64,000 nt of DNA, taken from the NCBI GenBank assembly GCA_017795085.1, contig CP051246.1:870514-934513 (forward strand). Direction: 5' to 3'. Below the pieces are notes generated by a model. That model did no database searches and was not told the DNA's origin. It was given only the letters and a program-made list of their open reading frames with translations. Made by a program: the position numbers and the translations under genes. The DNA comes from Salegentibacter sp. (lineage in GTDB: Bacteria; Bacteroidota; Bacteroidia; Flavobacteriales; Flavobacteriaceae). Of this stretch, positions 44,868-53,983 are shown in pieces. Each line of letters opens with the position of its first letter. Within the stretch, counting starts at the first letter, position 1.

Positions 44868-45830
44868 ATGGAAAACCTAACGGAAAAGGAGATAAAGTGC
44901 ATCAGGTATCTCGCAAATGAGATGTCTAAAGAAAATCGTTCGGTATTCGAAATAGAATTATCTATAGATGATGAACTTCAATTATTATATAAACGGTATA
45001 GAAAAATATGGATGTTATACCCTTCTGATAATGTGCGCTTAATTCCTAAGCTTAGTCAACAAAAAATTCAGGGAAAGATTCAGAAGAAAAAATCTTTTAA
45101 AAAGATATATTCTGTCGCTGCAATATTGATTATAGCATTATTGGCTGGGATTTCAGCTATATATTTCTCGGAAAGTTTTAATTATACCAATTTAAAAATT
45201 GCTGATAAAGGGGAGCGTAAACAATTTTTCCTTCCAGATAGTAGCCGGGTGGTTTTAAACTCAGAATCTATCTTAAAATATAATGAAAATTTTTCTCATC
45301 CCAGAGAGGTTTGGTTAAATGGAGAAGCATTTTTTGAAGTAACCAAAAACCCGGAAAATCCATTTATAGTACATACCGATGACATTGAGGTGAAAGTAAA
45401 AGGAACCAGTTTTGGGGTAAATACTTTGGGAAAAGAACAAACTATTTCTCTGGCAACCGGAAAAGTAAATGTATTTCTCAAAAGCACTAAAGATGAAGTT
45501 AATCTCTTACCAAATGAACAACTTATCTGGAATTCACTTAATAATGAGGTAATTAAAAGAAATTTTGATCCTGAAAAAGTGCTGGCCTGGAAAGAAGATA
45601 TTTTGTTTTTAGATAACATCTTATTTTCTGAAGCCATACATAAGATTAATGAGTTTTATGGTGTGGTTTTTAGTATTGAGGGTGAATATATTGAAAATCA
45701 GCGTATAACAGGTGCTTTTAAAGATCAAAGCCTGGAGGAATTTATTTCCTCTTTAGAATTTATAACCAATGTTAAAATAGTTGAAATAAGCCCGCAACAA
45801 TTCACCATAAAAACTTCAGATGAAAACTGA
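44868..45830 (+). CDS. FecR-type anti-sigma factor
   Basis: A 320-residue protein: cytoplasmic N-terminus (1-78), one membrane segment (about 80-100, IYSVAAILIIALLAGISAIYF), periplasmic FecR domain (about 112-225: RKQFFLPDSSRVVLNSESILKY, WLNGEAFFEVTKNPENPFIV, VKVKGTSFGVN) and a C-terminal DUF4974-type domain (about 250-318, SEAIHKINEFYGVVF and RITGAFKDQSLEEFISSLEF). It should hold the sigma factor until the SusC receptor signals. It comes before the sigma gene and overlaps it by 11 bp. The more common order in Bacteroidota is sigma first. Confidence 0.9.
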   Translation: MENLTEKEIKCIRYLANEMSKENRSVFEIELSIDDELQLLYKRYRKIWMLYPSDNVRLIPKLSQQKIQGKIQKKKSFKKIYSVAAILIIALLAGISAIYFSESFNYTNLKIADKGERKQFFLPDSSRVVLNSESILKYNENFSHPREVWLNGEAFFEVTKNPENPFIVHTDDIEVKVKGTSFGVNTLGKEQTISLATGKVNVFLKSTKDEVNLLPNEQLIWNSLNNEVIKRNFDPEKVLAWKEDILFLDNILFSEAIHKINEFYGVVFSIEGEYIENQRITGAFKDQSLEEFISSLEFITNVKIVEISPQQFTIKTSDEN

Positions 45831-46404
45831 AAATAGTATAGCATCATCACGTAACAACTCAGACCAGGACCGCGATTTATTTGATAAAATCTCTGAAGGG
45901 CAATATGCAGCACTGGAAGTATTGTTCAATAAGTATTATCATCCGTTATGTCGCTTCGGTTTAAGTTACAATCAGAATATAGCAGTTGTTGAAGAGAAAA
46001 TATCAGATGTCTTTATTCTTTTATGGAATAAACGAAGAGAGCTTAAAAAAATTGATAAACCAAAATCTTATATCTATGTAATTGCCAAAAACAGTCTTAA
46101 AAAGAAAATTGAAATTCATCAGCTACATTCCTTTGATGAACACAGCCAATACACGCTATTTTCTCCGAGTATAGAGGAAAATCTGATAGATCAGGAAGAA
46201 AAAGAAGTCACTACACATTTAATTCAGTCTATTTTAGATAGCATGCCTCATAAATCCAGAAGAATATTTGAATTAAGCAGGATAGATGGTTTTAAGTATA
46301 AAGAAATATCAGAACTCATGGGGGTGTCTCCGCGCACTGTAGAAAACCATATTGCTTTGGCTATGAAGTACATCAGTAAAGGCTTAAAAAATAAACCAAC
46401 ATAA
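45820..46404 (+). CDS. ECF sigma factor, FecI-like
   Basis: A 194-residue RNA polymerase sigma-70 factor of the ECF class. Region 2 (about 20-95: ALEVLFNKYYHPLCRFGLSY and DVFILLWNKR), region 4 (about 130-190: LDSMPHKSRRIFELSRIDGFKYKEISELMGVSPRTVENHIALAM). Starts inside the fecR end (overlap of 11 bp), so the two are translationally coupled. It should drive the susC-susD genes that follow after 33 bp. Confidence 0.92.
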   Translation: MKTENSIASSRNNSDQDRDLFDKISEGQYAALEVLFNKYYHPLCRFGLSYNQNIAVVEEKISDVFILLWNKRRELKKIDKPKSYIYVIAKNSLKKKIEIHQLHSFDEHSQYTLFSPSIEENLIDQEEKEVTTHLIQSILDSMPHKSRRIFELSRIDGFKYKEISELMGVSPRTVENHIALAMKYISKGLKNKPT

Positions 46405-46437
46405 ATTAATCGTAAACAACAAACTCCCAATAAACTA

Positions 46438-49400
46438 ATGAAACGTAAAATTTTATTTTTCTCTTTAATTTTATTGAGCCTGGCTCATAAAATTAAAGCA
46501 GAGACAAATAAGCAAGGAGCTGCTGATTCAATAGAAGCTTCTGAAATAATTAATTTAAACATTAAAAATGTATCTCTAGAGAAAGTTTTTAAACTTATAG
46601 AATCCCAGGCTAACAAGCGTTTTATTTACCGCTCCGATCAGGATTTTCTTACTAAGAATATCAGTATGAATATCAATAATGCCGGGCTTTCAGAAACACT
46701 TTCAAAATTGCAAGAAATAACCTCCCTGGAATTTAAAATTTCGGGAGATGGAATTTTGGTTAAAGAAAAATCTAAAGAAACAAGTGCTCAGCAAGAACGG
46801 GAAATCAAGGGTACAGTTACAGGAAATGGTATGCCAATTCCCGGAGCCAGTGTCTTTATTGATGGAACTGATATTGGTACGGCAACAGATTTTGATGGGA
46901 ATTTTATTTTAAATGTTCCTGTAAATGCTAAAACCCTTAGTGTAACTTTTGTTGGATATAAAAGAACAGACGTAGCGATAACGGATAAATCAGACATTTC
47001 AATTTTTCTAAAAGAAGATACCAATACCCTTGATGAAATTGTGGTACTTGGGTATGGAACTGAAAAAAGAGAAAATATTACTGCTTCTATCTCGTCTGTA
47101 GCACCTGAAGAAATAAAATCTTTACCAAAAGCCAATGTCACAGAAATGTTACAGGGTAGAATGCCCGGTGTTCAGATAATGAGCGATAATCGTCCGGGAG
47201 GTGGTACCTCTATCCGGGTAAGGGGATTTAGTACTATTAATAATAATGATCCTTTAGTGGTGATTGACGGAGTACCAACTTCAAATGGTTTAAGTAGTAT
47301 AAATCCGCAGGATATAGAAAGTATTCAGGTACTGAAAGATGCTGCCTCTTCTTCTATTTATGGTTCCCGTGCAGCAAATGGGGTGCTAGTGATTACTACC
47401 AAAAGAGGGCAGAATAAAGATTCTTTTGCCGTAAATATGGATGCTTACGCAGGGGTTCAGTCGGCTTTTAATTTGCCGAGAATGCTAAACGCTCAGCAAT
47501 ATGGGGACCTTTTATGGCAAGCATATGCAAATGATGGTCAAACTCCGGGTCACGACATTTATGGAGATAATCCTGCTCAGGCACAGATCCCTGACTGGTT
47601 AAATGATGAACAAACAATCCCCAGTGGTGATGTAGATTGGGTGAAAGAAATTATGAGCCCGGCTTTAATTCAGAATTATAATGTGTCTATACAGAAAGGT
47701 TCAGAAAAAGGGCAGCATTCTTTTTCCCTGGGATATTATGATCAGGAAGGCGTTGTGGAGTACACCGATTTTTCCCGTTATTCGGCTCGTTTTAATTCAA
47801 GTTATAATGTAACTGATTGGCTAACTATTGGTGAAAATTTCACAGGTTCTTATACCCAGGAGGTAGCGGTAGGAACTAATAGCGCCCTGGGGAATATTAT
47901 CTCTAATGCTTTTATGTTTCCTTCCATAATCCCTATAAGGGATGTGGAAGGAAATTTCGGAGGAAATCCGCTTAATGACTTAGGTAATCCTTTAGGGAAT
48001 TTACACAGATCCAAAGATGATAAACAAAAAAACGTACGTGCTTTTGGAAATGTTTTTGCCAGTCTGAACTTTAGTGATTTTACCTTTAAATCTTCTTTTG
48101 GGCTTGACTATAATAATTTTAATTACAGAAATTTTTCACCTGTATATGATGAGATTCTTTCTCAAAATACCATTAATAGCTTAAGTACGCAAAACAGTTT
48201 TAATTACCAGTTCACTTTTACCAATACTCTGGATTATGCAAAATCTTTTGGAGATCATAATCTTGACATATTATTAGGACAGGAAGCTATAGAATACTAC
48301 AACGAAGCTTTTTCTGCTTCGAGGCAGAACTTTTTATATGAAGATCTGAATTTCCGTTATTTAACTTATGGTACCCAAAACCAGTTGAATACCGGGACTG
48401 CAGGAGAATGGAAGCTAAACTCTTATTTTGGAAGATTAAAATATAATTTTGATGAAAAATACCTGATGACGGCCACCGTAAGACGTGATGGCACATCCCG
48501 ATTAGCAAATAATAACTGGGGAACCTTTCCTGCATTTTCTGCCGGCTGGAGAGCTGATAAAGAAGGTTTTTTCAATTTTGGAGATGCTTTTACCAGTATG
48601 ATGATACGTGCGAGCTGGGGACAAACCGGAAACCAACAGGTACCTTCTTATTCTACTGTAGATAGTTATAGCAACAATACAAATTATAGCGATTATGCTA
48701 TAGATGGTGGCCAGAATTCAGTTTCTACGGGACTCACGCAAACTAGAGTAGCAAATGAAGATCTTCATTGGGAAACCACTACCCAAACCACTTTAGGAGT
48801 AGATCTAGGTTTTTTTAATAATAAACTTAATGTAAATGCGGAGATCTATAAAAAAGTAACCGATGATATTTTGGTATACGATGCAGTACCATTAACCTAC
48901 GGAGGAACAAACGACGGGCAATGGATCAATGACGGAACCATGAAGAACACCGGGTATGACATTAACTTAAAATTTTCCGATCAAAAAGGAGATTTTGGTT
49001 ATGACGTTGGACTGAATGTCTCGGCTTATAAAAATAAATTAACCAATTTATATAATGTTGCCTACCTTGGAATTCCCAGCTCATCAATGCATAGCGTAAA
49101 TTCTAATCAGGAAATATCTAGAAGTTCCGTGGGACAGCCTATAGCTTCTTTTTTTGGCTACCAGGCTAATGGTTTGTTTCAAAGCCAACAGGAAATAGAC
49201 AACTATGGACTGCAGCCGGATGCACAATCGGGAGATATTAGATTTACCGATATCAATGGAGATGGTGAGATTGATGATGATGATAGAACATTCATAGGCT
49301 CACCGCATCCTGATATGGTTCTTGGATTAAACCTTAATTTGAATTATAAAAATGTTGATCTTGGAATGTTCTTTAACGGAAGTTTTGGTAACGACCTTTA

Positions 49401-49815
49401 TAATTTTACAAAATTTAAAACGCATTTTTTCAATCAATCTGCCTATAATAAAGATTCTGCTTTATTAGGAGCCTGGAGCCCGGAAAATCCAAATGCCAGT
49501 ATTCCAAGATTAAGTCTTGACGATCCAAATAACAATACCAGGCCTTCATCTTTCTTTGTAGAAGACGGTTCTTATTTAAAGCTAAATAACTTGCAGCTTG
49601 GGTATACCTTGCCTAAAGAAGTTTTGACAAATGCAAACCTGAGAGTCTATGCACAGGCCAGTAATGTGTTTACTATTACAAACTATAGCGGAATGACCCC
49701 GGAGGTAGGTCTTCAAAACTATACCAGTAGCAGTCGAAACCTTGATATTGGGGTAGATCGTGGCATCTATCCACCCTCGAGAACTTTTGTATTTGGATTT
49801 AATTTAAACTTTTAA
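46438..49815 (+). CDS. SusC/RagA TonB-dependent receptor with STN signalling domain
   Basis: A 1125-residue outer membrane protein. Signal peptide (to about residue 21), STN domain (38-109: INLNIKNVSLEKVFKLIESQ), CarboxypepD_reg domain (121-207: IKGTVTGNGMPIPGASVFID), plug (about 208-320: EMLQGRMPGVQIMSD, VLKDAASSSIYGSRAANGVLVITTKRG) and the 22-strand barrel to the end (VFGFNLNF). The STN domain is the part that contacts a FecR-type anti-sigma factor, and the fecR and sigma genes lie just upstream, so ligand-induced self-activation is expected. The ligand is unknown. Many surface loops rich in Asn, Gly and Tyr fit a glycan or peptide ligand. Confidence 0.93.
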   Translation: MKRKILFFSLILLSLAHKIKAETNKQGAADSIEASEIINLNIKNVSLEKVFKLIESQANKRFIYRSDQDFLTKNISMNINNAGLSETLSKLQEITSLEFKISGDGILVKEKSKETSAQQEREIKGTVTGNGMPIPGASVFIDGTDIGTATDFDGNFILNVPVNAKTLSVTFVGYKRTDVAITDKSDISIFLKEDTNTLDEIVVLGYGTEKRENITASISSVAPEEIKSLPKANVTEMLQGRMPGVQIMSDNRPGGGTSIRVRGFSTINNNDPLVVIDGVPTSNGLSSINPQDIESIQVLKDAASSSIYGSRAANGVLVITTKRGQNKDSFAVNMDAYAGVQSAFNLPRMLNAQQYGDLLWQAYANDGQTPGHDIYGDNPAQAQIPDWLNDEQTIPSGDVDWVKEIMSPALIQNYNVSIQKGSEKGQHSFSLGYYDQEGVVEYTDFSRYSARFNSSYNVTDWLTIGENFTGSYTQEVAVGTNSALGNIISNAFMFPSIIPIRDVEGNFGGNPLNDLGNPLGNLHRSKDDKQKNVRAFGNVFASLNFSDFTFKSSFGLDYNNFNYRNFSPVYDEILSQNTINSLSTQNSFNYQFTFTNTLDYAKSFGDHNLDILLGQEAIEYYNEAFSASRQNFLYEDLNFRYLTYGTQNQLNTGTAGEWKLNSYFGRLKYNFDEKYLMTATVRRDGTSRLANNNWGTFPAFSAGWRADKEGFFNFGDAFTSMMIRASWGQTGNQQVPSYSTVDSYSNNTNYSDYAIDGGQNSVSTGLTQTRVANEDLHWETTTQTTLGVDLGFFNNKLNVNAEIYKKVTDDILVYDAVPLTYGGTNDGQWINDGTMKNTGYDINLKFSDQKGDFGYDVGLNVSAYKNKLTNLYNVAYLGIPSSSMHSVNSNQEISRSSVGQPIASFFGYQANGLFQSQQEIDNYGLQPDAQSGDIRFTDINGDGEIDDDDRTFIGSPHPDMVLGLNLNLNYKNVDLGMFFNGSFGNDLYNFTKFKTHFFNQSAYNKDSALLGAWSPENPNASIPRLSLDDPNNNTRPSSFFVEDGSYLKLNNLQLGYTLPKEVLTNANLRVYAQASNVFTITNYSGMTPEVGLQNYTSSSRNLDIGVDRGIYPPSRTFVFGFNLNF

Positions 49816-49826
49816 AACAACTAATA

Positions 49827-51494
49827 ATGAAACTTAAAGTAAATATTATTAAGATTATGCTTGTTTCATCAATCATAATGAGTACTACTTCCTGTTCTAA
49901 GGATTATTTAGAGGAAGTAACCTATGGTGAAGTCTCGCCATCTGAAATGACTAAACCTGAGAACGTAGAACGAGCCATTATTTCAGCATATAGTGTACTT
50001 AACGGCCAGTTTGACGAGGCTAGTAGTGCCTTTAACTCACCTGCATCAAACTGGAGTTTTGGAGATGTGGTTTCTGATGATGCGTACAAAGGCGGCGGAG
50101 GTACCGGAGACCAAAATAATATACATCAAATGGAAATTTTTAATACCAATCCCACCACTCTTGATGTTGAGCGTAAATGGATGGCATTATATGAGGGGGT
50201 TAAACGCGTTAATGAGGCGATGCGTTTACTTGAAGCTTCTGAAGGTTTTGATGAAAATCTAAGAACACAAAGAAATGCGGAATTACATTTTCTTCGAGGT
50301 CATTTTTATTTTGAATTAAAAAAAATCTATAATCATATACCTTATATCGATGAAACAGCGGAAACGGCAAATGATTATGCAAAATCCAATACCGAGTTTA
50401 CCTCAGAAGAACTATGGGGAAAAATAGAAGCTGATTTTAAAGTTGCTTATGACATTTTACCTATTACTCAGGAAGAATTAGGGAGACCAACAAAAATAGC
50501 GGCAAAGGCATATTTGGCAAAAACCTATTTGTTTCAGGAAAAATGGCAAATGACTTTTGATGCTACTACAGAAGTAATCAATAGCAATTACGGATTAATG
50601 GAAGATTTTCAGGAGTTATTTTTACCTGAAAATGATAACAATAAGGAAGTAATATTTGCCATACAACATTCTATTAATGATGGCCAGCCGAGTAACTATA
50701 ATGGTAGCATAGGGGACAGGTTATTAGCTCCCGGAGGGCCTTTCTACTCACAATATGGTTTTCACAGACCCACGCAAAACCTGGTAAATGCTTTTAAAGT
50801 AACGGCAGAAGGTTTACCTGCAGATAGTAATGTTAATTTAATAAATTCAGATCTTGTAGATCCAAGAATAGATATTACCATTGGAAGACCGGGCATTCCC
50901 TATAAAGATTTAGAGATTCTTTATGAAGCGGATTGGGCTAGAGACCTGGCCACTTATGGCGAATTTGCTCCTAAAAAAAGAATAGTTTCGGCAAATTCTG
51001 CTTATCATAATGAGGTTTGGCCCTATGTAAACGCCTTGAATTATTATATTATCCGTTATGGTGAAGTATTGTTATGGAGAGCCGAAGCGGCAGTAGAACT
51101 AGGAGAATTAGAAGAAGCACGTTCTTTAGTAAACCAAATCAGGAATCGTGCAAAGAATTCGGCTTATGTTCAAACACTCGATGGAAGCGATGATGCTGCA
51201 AATTACAAAATAGAATTATATCCTAATACATGGAATAACCAGACCGAAGCCAGAAAAGCAGTGCGTATGGAATCCCGCTTAGAATTAGCCCTTGAAGGGC
51301 ATCGTTTCTTTAACCTTGTTAGGTGGAAAATAGCAGATGAGGTGATCTCAGATTATCTTGAAGTAGAGAAAACAAGAAGAACACATTTATCTAATGCTGC
51401 ATTTAAAGCAAGAAAAAATGAATATTGGCCAATTCCTCAGGCTTATATTGATGGAGTTGAAAATGATTTGATAACTCAGAACAATGGGTATTAG
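49827..51494 (+). CDS. SusD/RagB surface lipoprotein
   Basis: A 555-residue lipoprotein (signal with lipobox MSTTSC, Cys near 23). SusD features: helical TPR-like core with ISAYSVLNGQFDEA, RNAELHFLRGHFYFELKKIY, ALNYYIIRYGEVLLWRAEAAV and the closing LELALEGHRFFNLVRWKIAD and EYWPIPQAYIDG. It pairs with the SusC gene 11 bp upstream and forms the lid over the SusC pore. The target is unknown. No glycoside hydrolase is next to it, so the substrate need not be a polysaccharide. Confidence 0.93.
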   Translation: MKLKVNIIKIMLVSSIIMSTTSCSKDYLEEVTYGEVSPSEMTKPENVERAIISAYSVLNGQFDEASSAFNSPASNWSFGDVVSDDAYKGGGGTGDQNNIHQMEIFNTNPTTLDVERKWMALYEGVKRVNEAMRLLEASEGFDENLRTQRNAELHFLRGHFYFELKKIYNHIPYIDETAETANDYAKSNTEFTSEELWGKIEADFKVAYDILPITQEELGRPTKIAAKAYLAKTYLFQEKWQMTFDATTEVINSNYGLMEDFQELFLPENDNNKEVIFAIQHSINDGQPSNYNGSIGDRLLAPGGPFYSQYGFHRPTQNLVNAFKVTAEGLPADSNVNLINSDLVDPRIDITIGRPGIPYKDLEILYEADWARDLATYGEFAPKKRIVSANSAYHNEVWPYVNALNYYIIRYGEVLLWRAEAAVELGELEEARSLVNQIRNRAKNSAYVQTLDGSDDAANYKIELYPNTWNNQTEARKAVRMESRLELALEGHRFFNLVRWKIADEVISDYLEVEKTRRTHLSNAAFKARKNEYWPIPQAYIDGVENDLITQNNGY

Positions 51495-51514
51495 TTTGTT
51501 TGTACTTTGATTTG

Positions 51515-51541
51515 ACAGGGGTTTGTATACCCCTGTTTTTT
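51515..51541 (+). terminator. Rho-independent terminator after susD
   Basis: ACAGGGGT and ACCCCTGT form an 8-bp stem around a 6-base loop, followed by a run of T (51536-51541). It lies 21 bp after the susD stop and ends the fecR-sigma-susC-susD unit. Confidence 0.85.
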
Positions 51542-52047
51542 ATTTCTGCCGGTGGATTTCTTATTCTGAGCTTATTGAATTACTGGATAATCTGTTGAGA
51601 TCACTTTATATATTTAGTTATTTGCGTGAAAATCGGTTAAAATATTTAATTTTTATTAATGTTCCCTTGACTGTAAATTAACAAGTCTGAGTTAAATTGC
51701 ATTTGTAAATTAATTGATATTGAGAGCTGTAGGTTTTATTAATTTGAATGAGGTAATGAAAAAGGCTATTATAAAAGCTTTTTATACGGCTCATACTAAA
51801 ACTTTCTATATAGTTTATACCGGTTGCCAGGAATTTATTTCAAGGACATTCTTCAATTTAAAAATATCATCTTCTATTTCTCCATATAAGTGCCGGAAAA
51901 AATATTTCCATTTAAATAGTATTAAAAATTTTATATGAAAACCCATAATTCACGAAAGAAGTTAGTGACATGGTGGGCATTTAAAAATAGATGGTCAATA
52001 CCAACATGTATAAATACAAAATCAATGACGTATAAAATTTGTTGTAA
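51542..52047. other. Intergenic region without recognised gene
   Basis: About 500 bp, AT-rich. A 74-codon frame (51714-51938) is present but has low-complexity basic composition and no ribosome-binding context, so I do not call it. Near 52000 is CCAACATGTATAAATAC, a weak resemblance to the cassette tail in the island, probably chance. Confidence 0.4.
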
Positions 52048-52908
52048 ATGAAAAAGCGTGAAGTTGAGGTTTTGGTTCTTTCAGATATTCATTTGGGAAC
52101 TTATGGCTGTCATGCTTCTGAACTTTTAAGTTATCTAAAAAGTATCAAGCCTAAAACAGTAATATTAAATGGTGATATTATCGATATGTGGCAGTTTAAC
52201 AAAAGATATTGGCCAGAGTCACATATGCAGGTATTAAAACACATTACCGGTTTACTTGTAAAAGGAACAAAGGTTTATTACATCACCGGCAACCACGATG
52301 AAATGCTCAGAAAATTTGTGGGATTTCAAATGGGGTCGCTTGAAATTGTGAATAAGCTTGTTTTAAATTTGGATGGGAAGAAAGCCTGGATTTTTCACGG
52401 AGATGTTTTTGATGTTACGATGCAACATTCCAAATGGTTGGCAAAGATGGGAGGAAAGGGGTACGATTTGTTAATCCTAATTAATCGGTTGGTAAATCAT
52501 ATTTCAGAAAAGCTGGGAAGAGGAAAATTATCGTTTTCAAAAAAAATCAAAAACAGTGTAAAAAGCGCTGTAAAGTTTATCAATGATTTTGAGCAGGTGG
52601 CTGCAGATATTGCTATTAGCAATCATTATGATTATGTAGTGTGTGGGCATATCCATCATCCGGAAATTAAAGAGATCCTAAATAAAGAGGGAAAAGTCAC
52701 CTACCTAAATTCCGGTGACTGGATTGAGAACCTTACTTCTCTGGAATATAACCAGGGAGAATGGCATATATATAAATATTTAGAAGACTTACCTTCTGTA
52801 AGAGCTTTTAAACTACAAAAGAAAGGAAAAATTCAAAAAGATACCACAAATGTTCTTTTTGAAAATCTCGTTAAGGAATTTAATATCAAGACTATAAAAG
52901 ATAGCTGA
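52048..52908 (+). CDS. LpxH-like metallophosphoesterase
   Basis: A 286-residue cytosolic or membrane-associated protein of the calcineurin-like fold, nearest to the UDP-2,3-diacylglucosamine pyrophosphatase group. Metal ligands are visible: Asp13 and His15 in LSDIHLGTYG, the GD-x-x-D element in LNGDIIDMW, TGNHDEM, HGDVFDV and the C-terminal CGHIHHPE. It starts a three-gene run with a glycosyltransferase (28 bp on) and a GH1 glycosidase. It may hydrolyse a nucleotide-lipid or phospho-sugar intermediate of that pathway. Confidence 0.85.
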   Translation: MKKREVEVLVLSDIHLGTYGCHASELLSYLKSIKPKTVILNGDIIDMWQFNKRYWPESHMQVLKHITGLLVKGTKVYYITGNHDEMLRKFVGFQMGSLEIVNKLVLNLDGKKAWIFHGDVFDVTMQHSKWLAKMGGKGYDLLILINRLVNHISEKLGRGKLSFSKKIKNSVKSAVKFINDFEQVAADIAISNHYDYVVCGHIHHPEIKEILNKEGKVTYLNSGDWIENLTSLEYNQGEWHIYKYLEDLPSVRAFKLQKKGKIQKDTTNVLFENLVKEFNIKTIKDS

Positions 52909-52936
52909 AAAATCCGTGGCTAATAATTAAAAATAT

Positions 52937-53983
52937 ATGAAGATTCTTTATGCTATACAAGGCACCGGAAACGGACACATATGCAGAGCACTTGATATTA
53001 TTCCTGTGCTTCAGAAAAAAGCTGAAGTAGATATTCTTATAAGCGGTACCCAGGCAGATATAGCAATTCCTTACCTTATTAAATACCAGTTTAAAGGAAT
53101 TAGTTTTATTTTCGGAAAAAAGGGAGGGGTTGATCTCTGGAAAACCCTGGTTAAAAACCACTTAAAAAAGTTTATTTCTGATGTCAGGAAATTACCGGTA
53201 GAAAATTATGATTTGATAATCAACGATTTTGAACCGGTTTCTGCCTGGGCTTGTTTCTTAAAAGGCAAAGCTTGTTTTGCCCTAAGCCACCAATCTGCCG
53301 TATTGGATAAAAATGCTCCCAAGCCAAAAAAGAAAGATTTAATCGGGCGGTTTATTTTAAAAAATTATGCCCCTGCTAAATTAAGTTACGGCTTTCATTT
53401 TAATAAATTTAATAAAAATATTTTCACGCCGGTCATTAGAAAGCAAATCAGAGACCTTAACGTTAGCGTTTCAAATCATTATACGGTTTATCTTCCATCG
53501 TATTCGGATAAAAAATTAATAAAAGTCCTCGGACAATTCCCTGATATCGAATGGCAAATTTTTTCAAAACATAATAAAGAAGAAATGAGGAAAGGGAATA
53601 TTAAAATCTATCCCATATCTAACAAAAATTTTCTAAGAAGCCTTGCTTCCTGTAAAGGTACCATATGTGGAGCCGGATTTGAAACGCCTGCAGAAGTGCT
53701 TTTTTTGAAAAAGAAATTGTTGGTGGTGCCAATGAAAAATCAATACGAACAGCATTGCAATGCGGCTGCTTTAAAAGAATTGGGAATACCGGTTTTAGAA
53801 AATTTTAAAAAGAAGCAGTTTTCTGAAATTGAAAAATGGCTGAAAAGTAAGCAGGTTATAGAAATAGATTATCAGGATAATACTAAAGAAATTATAGATC
53901 TTTTGCTTGAAACCTATAAAGTTAATTACTCTTCGTATAATTATGCTATTCCTTCCAGAGAAGTAGACTTAGAAGCCTTTTAA
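52937..53983 (+). CDS. Glycosyltransferase, MJ1255/GT28-like
   Basis: A 348-residue cytosolic protein with the GT-B plan. N-terminus KILYAIQGTGNGHICRALDI has the glycine-rich loop with the GHIxRA element typical for this group. C-terminal domain has GTICGAGFETPAEVLFLKKK then VVPMKNQYEQHCNAAALKEL, the nucleotide-sugar binding region. No signal peptide. It probably transfers a sugar from a UDP donor to a lipid acceptor. The overlap-free, tight placement between a phosphoesterase and a GH1 gene suggests a common glycolipid. Confidence 0.82.
   Translation: MKILYAIQGTGNGHICRALDIIPVLQKKAEVDILISGTQADIAIPYLIKYQFKGISFIFGKKGGVDLWKTLVKNHLKKFISDVRKLPVENYDLIINDFEPVSAWACFLKGKACFALSHQSAVLDKNAPKPKKKDLIGRFILKNYAPAKLSYGFHFNKFNKNIFTPVIRKQIRDLNVSVSNHYTVYLPSYSDKKLIKVLGQFPDIEWQIFSKHNKEEMRKGNIKIYPISNKNFLRSLASCKGTICGAGFETPAEVLFLKKKLLVVPMKNQYEQHCNAAALKELGIPVLENFKKKQFSEIEKWLKSKQVIEIDYQDNTKEIIDLLLETYKVNYSSYNYAIPSREVDLEAF

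Noticed and set aside
51714..51938. 74-codon frame in the region after susD
   Set aside because: Low-complexity basic composition, no promoter or start context and no recognisable motif.
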